Positions 55,851 through 64,000 of a stretch of DNA of 64,000 nt are shown piece by piece (position 1 is the stretch's first letter; each line of letters opens with the position of its first letter). The stretch is taken from assembly GCA_963575645.1 (NCBI GenBank), contig OY754467.1:53849108-53913107 (forward strand). The letters are read 5' to 3'. This DNA is from Xanthostigma xanthostigma. Its lineage: Eukaryota; Arthropoda; Insecta; Raphidioptera; Raphidiidae. The notes beneath the pieces were generated by a model that had not been told where the DNA came from, did no database searches, and saw only the letters and a list, made by a program, of their open reading frames with translations. The translations under genes were made by a program, and so were the position numbers.

Positions 55851-56375
55851 CGTTACATATGAAACAAGTTTACCGCCGTTTTTAAAGAAGTATTCACTTC
55901 AAAAATCCAATAACTTTAGAAAGGGGTGTTGTTTAGCATTTTCTTCTCGTCTATTCAAACTAAGGTACGGCTGCATCGAAACGAGATTATTTACTAGCGA
56001 GCAATATTTTTTTAATCTAAAAACGTGGTATTGTTTAGTTTCGTGGTGTTAATCACTTAATTTTGGGCAAACGTATAGACGACAGATGATTTATTGATCA
56101 GATCGGCGATGAATGGAGATCGACAGAAGCGTGGAAGTTTCTCCACCAATCAACATTATTTTGTTGTACCATTAATAGTTAAGTGAATGTCTTCTATGTA
56201 TGAAGCATATGAAGACACTAATTACATATATTAATTGTTTCTCGGTCAACTGCTCCTTGAGTTTAATGGACGACGTCTATTTATGACGCTAGCAACCATG
56301 AAAATGGAGAGAAAAAAACAATAATAAAATATAGGTACCTAATAAATGTGCTGTACGTATTCCTGTACGGATATA

Positions 56376-57136
56376 CAGGGTGTCCCATTAAGAATGGGAC
56401 ATAGAACAACCGCAGATTCTCCAATTCAAAATAAAACGAGCGAAATATGCTTAGATAAAATGTTACTCGTTTCCGAAATACGGGGTGTTGAAGTTGAAAA
56501 CTGAAAAATTATTAATGTCCATAATTTTTTTAATACACCGTATAATTTTACTCAAATCGGCACACTTGTTAAATATCATAAAATGCACCTAACAATAAAA
56601 ACATTAGTTCAGTACGCTCTACCAGTGGCGTACGGCAGGAGTAAGTAATGCTTGTACCCCTTCTAAATGTTACGCCGCTGTCTAAATTTCAATTTTGACT
56701 ATAATTTTAATTTTTTTGATATTTTCTAAGTCAATAATGTACACTTGTTAGTTTGTTGTAAAGTCATTGGTTTTCGAGATATTCGCAGTTTTTTTAAGAC
56801 AAAATTGTAAAAATGAATATTATTAATAATAATACAAATAAAAAGTACATGTCTATCTATCTTTAACTGCGAATATCTCGAAAACCAATGACTTTACAAC
56901 AAACTAACAAGTGTACATTATTGACTTAGAAAATATCAAAAAAATTAAAATTATAGTCAAAATTGAAATTCAGACAGCGGCGTAACATTTAGAAGGGGTA
57001 CAAGCATTACTTACTCCTGCCGTACGCCACTGGTAGAGCGAGTAACATTTTATCTAAGCATATTTCGCTTAATCGTTTTATTTTGAATTGGAGAATCTGC
57101 GGTTGTTCTATGTCCCATTCTTAATGGGACACCCTG
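56376..57136. mobile_element. Mariner-like fold-back MITE, copy 2
   Basis: TA|CAGGGTGTCCCATTAAGAAT at the left is complementary to the right end, CTTAATGGGACACCCTG|TA. The arms pair for roughly 350 bp each around a short AT-rich loop. It is the intact reference for 22617-23390. Confidence 0.85.
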
Positions 57137-57361
57137 TATACAATAAAGTGCTGGCACATCGAACGCAATTTAAATGTTTTTTTAACTAGCGGTTTGTCTT
57201 AAGCTGACTGGATGACTAAACGAGCTCTTTGCATTAGTATTCTTTAGAAAATACATACATTAATTTTGTAGTCTAAATATATAGACGAAACGTCGTAAAA
57301 TAAATAAATCTAATATATTCTTAAATCATTGATTAACTTGTATTACAAAATAAAAAAAATT

Positions 57362-57566
57362 TCCGACTAATTTTTCAGACACAATTATTGATTAACCAAA
57401 TGACGTTTCGATCCGGTCTTCTTCAGATTAGTTTGCTTAAAACTTGTTAATTATATAATCATTTTTTATATTTTTTTAACTCAACTAATCTGAAGAAGAT
57501 CGAATTCCGGATAGAAGCGTCATTTGTTTAATCAATAATCGTGTCTGAAAAATTAGTCGAAGATTT
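57362..57566. mobile_element. Fold-back MITE (GACTAATTTTTCAGACAC arms)
   Basis: Arms CGACTAATTTTTCAGACACA and complement, with an inner complementary pair around ATCTGAAGAAGA. Related to 17541-18354. Confidence 0.6.
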
Positions 57567-57639
57567 TATTGTCTAATATATTTTGGCCACATACCTGCGA
57601 TTTTCTCTTATTATTATAGTTATCGCTATGGACACGATA

Positions 57640-58310
57640 TCTATACTAATATATAAAATTCTCGTGTCACAGTTTTCGTTGCCAAACTCCTCCGAAACGG
57701 CTTGACGGATTTTGATGAAATTTTTTGTGCTTATCTGGTATCTATGAGAATCGGCCAACATCTATTTTTCATCCCCCTAAATGTTAGGGGTAGTCCACCC
57801 TTAAATTTTTTTTCTTCCTTTGATTATAATTATTATTAAAGACACGAATTTTTTTTTAAATTCGTATCCATGGTTTTAAAATATAAACAGCCTTATGTAT
57901 GATTTGAAAAAATTCTGTCAAAAATTAAAAAAACATTGATTTATAATAAACCATTGTGCGAGTCATTAGGATCAGTTTTTCTGACAATTACATTGACAAA
58001 AATATATAATTATAATTCAATAAATTTATTGAATTATAATTATATATTGTCAATATAATTGTTAGAAAAATTGGTCGATAATTTATTTATTGAAGAGTAC
58101 TAATCAGACGTTAATCAAAGATTCAAATATCCCCATTCGTTCTTTTGCACCGGGCACGACGGCGCAGCCGGAGTGCTCGACATACGCACATATACGTCCA
58201 TGTATATTTTAAAATAAATAAAATAGATAGATAGATGTTCCAATTATATAGATATATATATATATATATATTATACTGTTAGGCGGTACGAAGTTCGCCG
58301 GGTCCGCTAG
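57640..58310 (+). mobile_element. Helitron with nested AT palindrome
   Basis: It starts A|TCTATACTAATATATAAAAT, then TCTCGTGTCACAG, and ends TTCGCCGGGTCCGCTAG|T with a GC hairpin (GGCG...CGCC) before the end. Inside are a fold-back MITE (about 57976-58085) and a minus-strand piece related to the Helitrons at 17599 and 20639. It has no helicase coding. Confidence 0.8.
58001..58048. repeat. 48-bp perfect AT palindrome
   Basis: AATATATAATTATAATTCAA, TAAATTTA, and the complement of the first block form a perfect 48-bp palindrome. Imperfect pairing continues outward (TTGACA/TGTCAA). Confidence 0.8.
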
Positions 58311-58640
58311 TACTAATATATAAAACTGAAGAGTTTGTTTGTTTGTTTGGTTGATCGCGTTAATCTCAGGAACTATTGGTTCGAATTGAAAAATTTTTTT
58401 TTGTTGGATAGCCCATTTATCAAGGAAGGATATATAACATCACGCGGAGCATCAATGAAAAATGTAGCAAAATATAACTTAAAATTTGTCCTGCCGACAA
58501 AAACTTTTGAACGGTAACTCCGATCATCATGAAATTTGGATACAACATTCATCTCGATAAACTAAGACGAACGTGCGTACTCATGTCCCCCCTCCCCATT
58601 CGTTCTTTTGCACCCGGGTGAAACCGGGCGGGACCGCTAG
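58311..58640 (+). mobile_element. Helitron directly adjoining the previous one
   Basis: It starts TACTAATATATAAAACTGAA (the first bases TCTA lost at the junction), then GAGTTTGTTTG, and ends CCGGGCGGGACCGCTAG|T. It is head-to-tail with 57640-58310. Confidence 0.78.
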
Positions 58641-61612
58641 TCTAATATAAAAAGTTATTATTATGTCGTCATATTTTATTGTTGATTATTTGTCGCTAAT
58701 CGTCTAATTGGGCTTTTGAATGAATTTTTTTTTGTCATAAATGGAAAGATCTTATATAAGTTTTATAACAAAACTATTTTTCTTTTTTTTTATTTTCGTT
58801 ATAATTCAAAAGTTATATCAAATTAAAAATAAATTTTTGTACCCAGTTCCGAGAACGCGCCGACATTTCCCGAACATAATGTGAAGTCATAATGTTTTAG
58901 TCAATACACATGTAGAAGCCACTGATAGTATACTGCGTATATACATGTTACCATTATGACGTCACAACTGTCAAAAACAATTTTAGTGCGTTTGCAGTCA
59001 CGTGATTTTTTTTAAATATTTTATCAATTTTAAATTGCTTATAATTAATTTAAAAAAAGTTTTTTGAAAGTTTTTCGCATCGATTATTAATATTATTTAC
59101 AATAAAGTTTTAAAATACAATAAAAAAATCGATAATTATTTTTTTTTCAAAAGCCTAATTATATCAAATTAAATTTATTTCGAATCCACTTTACACCAAA
59201 TTGTCTTCCCTATTATAATAGACTCACGATATAAAACGATACCAATTCGTATGAATATGGACCAATAAATAATTAATAACCAAAGCTGGCTCTTAAAATT
59301 TTTGTACATTGTATGTGCAGCTACCTTTAATATGACACACTTGCTCAGTGTTTGTATACGTAGTTATGATTAAATTCACTATTTTAATGAAACTATTAAT
59401 TCAATATAACAATCGGTATAATAAACAGAAAGTGCATGTTTGAGGGGGCCTTTTACCACAAACAAAAAATAACGAAACAAAAGATAACGAAACAAAAAAT
59501 AACGAAAGAAAAAAAAAACAAGCATAGAGACGTAATTCGAGAAAACGTCGATATTTCATAATGTTTTTTCATAGGAAAATAATAAGAATTCCTTTTTATA
59601 AAGTTGTTTAATGCCACTGTTATGATTATTATCAGTACTTTAGTACACGGAGAGAAAGAAAATGTTTAAAAACCGATTTCCACGTCTTAGGTAATCGGCT
59701 ACCTGTGCTGTCACCGTATTGTTTCAACTATTTCAGTTTGTATAAATTAATTTTATCTAGTTTATCTCGCTGCAGTGAATGGATAATGTACACGAATTAG
59801 TAATAATAAAACAATAAAACATAATCACGCACATTATTTATTTTAATTAGGAAAATAATTAATTCTAAAACCAATATTTAAGAAAACCAATTAAAAAGTA
59901 ATAAATGGAATGAGACGCTTTGTATAAATGAAATCGTTAAATTTTAATTAAGATAAAAAACATAATTTAGAACAATAATAATTAATAGCGATTGTATAAA
60001 ACAATATTGAAAGTGTATTTAAGACGACCATTGCTCACAGTCTTTTTAAACTAACGTATCATAATTTGAAGTTATATTTAATTTTTACGATGGCTGCGAC
60101 ACTGTAAGACATATACTTTTATTCTATACTGAGCATAGGAATAAAATCGCAATCGAACCATTAGGGTGTAAACATATACTTCTGTCTTTTTTTAAGCCGT
60201 AAGCACTGGCGTATCCAGGAGGGCAAAACAAGCACGGGGGACCCGGCTTAAGAAATTTCTAATTTGCCCCCTCCTGGGCCAAAAGCTGGGTACGCCCATG
60301 TTAACGTCATAGAAAAAGACAAAGTTTTTGAAACAGAGATACTTTATTCAGATTGAATGCAAGTACATCAACCAATCCTATCATCGGAGAAATCAGGGAA
60401 TTACATCGAAGAAAGAGACGCAGATATATTTTCGATACGCTTTGTTGCGTTCACTCACCGCACATTGAGTAGACAGGCAATGATTCATATAGTTAATTAA
60501 TAGATATATGCTGTAAGATCAATTTTAGCGCGAACGTTACATCAAGATCAACAGGATGAAGTTGCTCGCTAAACCATTCGCCTTGATTTTGATTAAAGCA
60601 CATTTACTAAAAAATCGACTGATGGCGTAGCAACCGAAAATGTAAAATAGTGAATATGACAGAAGTCAGGTGATGTTTTGTTTCAATATTGATTCAATTG
60701 ATCGCATGCAAATTAAAAATTAGTTTTTTATCACGCCAAAGTATTCTGCTACTAACGCACAAACTTTTTTCCTTTCGTTTGAAATTTCACGCAACATAAA
60801 TACTTTATTTTACTATTATTTTTTAAGATCAAATATTTTTCAGTCGGTTACTTAACGAATCCGGCCACCAACTGTTCTTGGCTGTTGATCTGAAGACAGC
60901 TATACAAAATGCAATTCCAATTTTATTTTTGAACATGATATTTTTAAGAGATTTTTTTAAAAATACATTCCCAAACTCATTACTACGGAAAGACTTATAA
61001 CAGGGAGTAAATATTAAATATCACAACCCCATGTAAATTTCTATGTTTTAACATATGCGCTGTGACATCTTGTATATAATATACTCTATAAAGAAAATTG
61101 CTAGGGCAGTTTGACGCAAAAATAGCTGTCTGTCCAGAGCTCAAAATTAGCTATGCACGAACCGATTTGTAATACCTTTAACATGAAACGCATGACTGCA
61201 TACGTAAAAGTCACGTACTAACTATAATCGGGCGTGATTAAAAACTCCTTATTAATTACGAAGTGACTAGTCTCCCAGTTCCCAGAGATATGGGTCGGTA
61301 AAGGGGGTAACTGCCCTTCCAGGACCATAATAATAAAAAAATAAATAAAAATAAAGGTTTACAATCTGAATTTTATGGTATATAATAAAGTTTTCCTTAT
61401 TCCTTATTTTTTTGACACATCGTGGCCAACTAAAATTTTTGACTTGTCACCAGAGAAACACGTCGCGATTTCCATAAAAAGTGAGGTCAATAATTCTCCA
61501 TTACCCACTAGCGGCGCTAGTAGGCTTCGTGCACACAGCCTATACATATTGTGCAATTTTTTTCGAAAAACGTCGTCGCATGCGTATTTTTAAAAATAAT
61601 TAAAACACTTAC

Positions 61613-61870
61613 ATGTAACGGAGGATTATGCTGTCTGTATTCAGTGCAGTATCGCGATAAGAACTCAACAAATTGTTGGGCGTTGGAAGTGTGCAGAAGA
61701 AGACGTCCGTTGGCGGTGTCGAGGGCGACGGTCGACGGTCTTGAGGCGGAACACGCTCCAATCTCGGCGAAAGGTAAGGATCGTATGCAACGCAGAGAGC
61801 CAGCAGATGCCTCCCGACGCGCTAAGTGGATGCCCCAGTGACCCACCGCGATCACTTGTATATCCTGCAT
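61613..61870 (-). CDS. Myo10A: Unconventional myosin XV, FERM1 F3-lobe exon
   Basis: Acceptor ctttatttacag|ATG and donor TTACAT|GTAAGT, phase 0 in and out, 86 codons. The sequence MQDIQVIAVGHWGIHLARRE, LRCIRSLPFAEIGACSA, then LLLHTSNAQQFVEFLSRYCT fits a PH-like FERM F3 lobe: a strand with V-G-H-x-G-I, a S-L-P-F-A-E-I strand, and a C-terminal helix. It follows the F2 exon directly. The in-frame ATG at the exon start is internal, not an initiator. Confidence 0.85.
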
Positions 61871-61985
61871 CTGTAAATAAAGAAATATTGGCGTTTAGAA
61901 TCGATATTTAATTTTACCTCATTTTGAGTAGTGCAATTTGACTTGCTTTACAGTTCATGGAGAATTCCTTTCAAATTCGACTTAC

Positions 61986-62195
61986 AGGAGGTGCTGCTGT
62001 TCCGATAAACATCCTGGCGAAATACAGCGGCCAAGATCTAGCTAATTCTAGAAGATGTCGTTTAACATGAGCTCTATGCGGTGCTAGGATCGTGTCTGGA
62101 GTCACCCCGTAACCTGAAAGAACAGCCGTTGCAGCTCGTTTCTCGGACGGCTGCAGTCGCAGGCATGGCGTAACGCCGAGGGCGTCACGAGCAAC
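61986..62195 (-). CDS. Myo10A: Unconventional myosin XV, FERM1 F2-lobe exon
   Basis: Acceptor ggctactttcag, donor CTCCT|GTAAGT, phase 0 in and out, 70 codons. It reads VARDALGVTPCLRLQPSEKR, then HVKRHLLELARSWPLYFARM. The W-P-L-Y-F-A-R-M-F end matches the last F2 helix and F2-F3 turn of myosin tail FERM domains. Confidence 0.85.
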
Positions 62196-62296
62196 CTGAA
62201 AGTAGCCAATTTGTTTTTAAAGATCTATCCACAAAAACAAAGAAGTATTAAGTTCATGAACTCTTATAGAAATTGAAAATAATTTATTCGACTAAC

Positions 62297-62538
62297 TTGT
62301 AAAAATAAAAGTTGTAAACAGCCCGGCGGGCCAATTCCTTCAGCTGGACTAAACACTTCCTTTCTGACGCGTAGTTGCCAAGCAACACGATTATATGTGA
62401 GACAAGCCGCCGCCCCCGAAGACAACATTAGTCGACCGGGACTCTGTGACGACGGTGGAGGTGGTGTGATTGATTGTTGTGGACTCATTGCAGTTGGTGG
62501 CGGCATTACTGGCTTCAGGAAATCGGGCCAGTCATCAA
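62297..62538 (-). CDS. Myo10A: Unconventional myosin XV, Pro-rich to FERM1 exon
   Basis: Acceptor atgttttttcag (phase 1 in), donor TTACAA|GTTAGT (phase 0 out), 81 codons. It starts IDDWPDFLKPVMPPPTAM with Ser/Pro-rich sequence, then RVAWQLRVRKEVFSPAEGIG and CLQLLFLQ. The W-x-L-x-V-R-K-E-V-F motif is the conserved start of the FERM1 F2 lobe in class XV tails. Confidence 0.85.
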
Positions 62539-62667
62539 CTGAAAAAACATTTTGATGAGCAGGCTGCAGAGATCACAATTAGAAAATGTAAATATTATTT
62601 CGAAAGATTTCAGTAATTAGCAAAGCTACTACCTCGGCTTTACGAAAATTTAATTTATTTGACTTAC

Positions 62668-63471
62668 TTTCAATTTTTTCCTGAATTTTATCAGTTTGCT
62701 GCGTTTGCACTGTTGAAGCAGCAGATGACTTCCGTTCCCGTTGTTCTCTCAGCTGATGCGTTCTGTAGGTCGCTGTCGGTCTATCTTCAACTCTCCTCTC
62801 CCTCTCTTTGTTTCGTTCCCGTTCTCTGTCTCTTTCCCTTTCGTGATGCTCCGTTTGCATCTCCCAGTTCATTGAAAATGACGACCGTTGATAAGTCACT
62901 CCGAACGTATCACGATCTTGTCTTTGAGCCATGTACGAAGTCTCTCGAACTGTTGTTGGCTCAACGGGCACAGGCGGTCTTATCGGAGGTGGCGGTGCCG
63001 GTCCCGGTGGAGCAGGCGGTAATGAATGCGGCCCCACGGGAGGAGGTGGTGGCGGAGGTGCAGTTAAAGGTCTGGGTTCAGGACTTGCAGCGCCGTCTAA
63101 GGTATCCCATCTTCCACCGCCTCCAAGCTGCTGTTCCAACATCATGCGTCTCGTATCCTCAAGTTTGTTAACAGCTCGGGCTGGTTTATTCACTTTACTG
63201 CTGCTGGATCTTACTGAATGATTTGCGGTTACCATTTCGAGTCTTTGACGCATTTCTGAACTGAGTTTTAATTTTCCTACACTTCCGGGGGAAGGTCGCG
63301 CGGCGCCAACTTCAAAAGCACGTTTTGAAGAGCTCTGCCTTAACCCTGCTGGAACTGAATTCAAGACGCTTTCACCCATATCTAACTCATCCCAGTCAAC
63401 GCTTGAAGTACCATCGTCTTGGGTTTGATTTCCAGGAGGGGATACAGACGCTCCTCGATTGTTCATGTGAC
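62668..63471 (-). CDS. Myo10A: Unconventional myosin XV, Pro-rich linker exon
   Basis: Acceptor ttttttttatcag (phase 1 in), donor ATTGAAA|GTAAGT (phase 1 out), 268 codons. Long disordered linker: SVDWDELDMGESVLNSVPAG, a Pro-rich stretch with PPPPPPPVGPHSLPPAPPGP, then a charged Arg/Glu run (HERERDRERERNKERERR) that may form a single alpha-helix. Poly-Pro runs are candidate EVH1/SH3/profilin ligands, as is known for other filopodial myosins and actin regulators; that role here is inferred. Confidence 0.85.
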
Positions 63472-63585
63472 CTGATAAAAAAAAATTATAAATATCTGTA
63501 TAAAAAAGATACGTAAGCAATAAAGTAAGAGTATGTTCCCGAATGAATACATTTTGTGTATTTATTTTATAATATTTCGACTTAC

Positions 63586-64000
63586 CGTGATCTTGGCGAC
63601 CAGGTGTTGTTTTGCGTTGATGATTCTGACGCAATTTAAACTGCATAAAATCTTCTCCATTTTCTTGTGTACTAGCGCCCTGTGGTGGGGGCCATCTCCA
63701 TTTTCCAATCCTTACAGTTTTTGCGCGGCCATACGGATCCAAAAATGGTCTTGATTCACTCGGATCGCTTTCATCTACAGGTGGAGGCATAGGAGGAGGT
63801 GGCGGTGGTGGAGCGCCACGCGAAACATTACTCTCTGAGCTTTGTTTGCGTGACTTGAGTAAGAAATGGTCATTAGCACCAGGGGAAGTGGTTGGTCCTC
63901 TTGTGCTCGTCCTTCGTGTTACAGGTGTAGAATTGGCCGGCACGGGAGAAGTCAACTCAACGTCTTGCTGTGTGAGTAGTTGCTGTAATGCTTGGTTTTG
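63586..64000 (-). CDS. Myo10A: Unconventional myosin XV, linker exon running off the right edge
   Basis: The frame is open from base 64000 (first codon CAA) and ends at GATCACG|GTAAGT in phase 1. It includes ANDHFLLKSRKQSSESNVSR, a poly-Pro segment (PPPPPPPMPPPVDESD), and the class XV signature FLDPYGRAKTVRIGKWRWPP. That last segment, between the first MyTH4 and FERM1, is the best evidence for class XV. The exon start, MyTH4-1, IQ motifs and motor must lie beyond the window. Confidence 0.88.

Larger units (their letters stand above)
47979..61612. other. 13.6-kb interval between FERM1 and the Ser-rich exon
   Basis: This is an intron of the full-length myosin and possibly the promoter region of a shorter form. 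It contains LINE relics (48395-48619, 55480-55850), the inverted element at 50151-50651, elements at 51838-52342, 52586-52849, 53356-54044, 56376-57136 and 57362-57566, and two Helitrons (57640-58640). The SH3 domain usual in class XV was expected here on the minus strand but not recognised. Stretches 49100-50150, 50700-51800 and 58700-61490 show nothing I can name beyond short fold-backs and an ATT microsatellite near 49710. Confidence 0.5.

Noticed and set aside
1..64000. CRISPR arrays, operons, bacterial mobile islands or phage
   Set aside because: Spliced exons, poly(A) signals and lepidopteran transposons show eukaryotic nuclear DNA. The tandem repeats present are minisatellites and simple repeats without spacer-repeat regularity.

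Overview
This window is AT-rich nuclear DNA from an insect, most likely a moth or butterfly. The evidence is short exons split by introns with GT/AG borders, poly(A) signals, and a dense load of lepidopteran-type repeats: Helitrons with A|TC...CTAG|T borders, tRNA-derived SINEs and many fold-back MITEs. There are no operons, CRISPR arrays or prokaryotic features. All gene models below were built by eye from splice sites, reading phase and family motifs.

Layout from left to right. (1) 137-2500 (+): the last three coding exons of an unrecognised Pro/Gln-rich protein entering from the left edge. (2) 8668-8504 (-): the first coding exon of adenylosuccinate lyase; no further exons of that gene could be seen to its left. 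(3) 16966 down to at least 13284, perhaps 9166 (-): a multi-RRM RNA-binding protein of the A1CF/RBM46/hnRNP R family, with three phase-matched exons and one weaker candidate. (4) 18942-24195 (+): a complete three-exon gene for a 269-residue four-helix membrane protein with a Pro-rich tail. (5) 64000-27317 (-): the C-terminal portion of an unconventional myosin of class XV (Drosophila Myo10A/sisyphus, vertebrate MYO15A). It is read right to left as Pro-rich linker, FERM1, a 608-codon Ser/Lys/Asn-rich exon, a short linker exon, then MyTH4 and FERM2 ending at the stop codon. The motor and IQ motifs must lie beyond the right edge.

Genes 3 and 4 are divergent, about 2 kb apart; genes 4 and 5 are convergent, about 3 kb apart. 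The myosin occupies the right 57% of the window, and most of that is introns of 13.1, 3.8 and 13.6 kb filled with transposons.

The rest is a well-preserved stack of non-autonomous DNA transposons, several nested in one another with readable target-site duplications. They include a hAT MITE, a Harbinger-like palindrome inside a tRNA-like relic, Helitrons inside pogo-like and fold-back MITEs, mariner-like and piggyBac-like fold-backs, and a five-copy family that lands in A/T runs. I found no convincing novel biological system. The points most worth a second look are the possible motorless myosin isoform, the isolated adenylosuccinate lyase exon facing an opposite-strand gene, and the nested-transposon histories.
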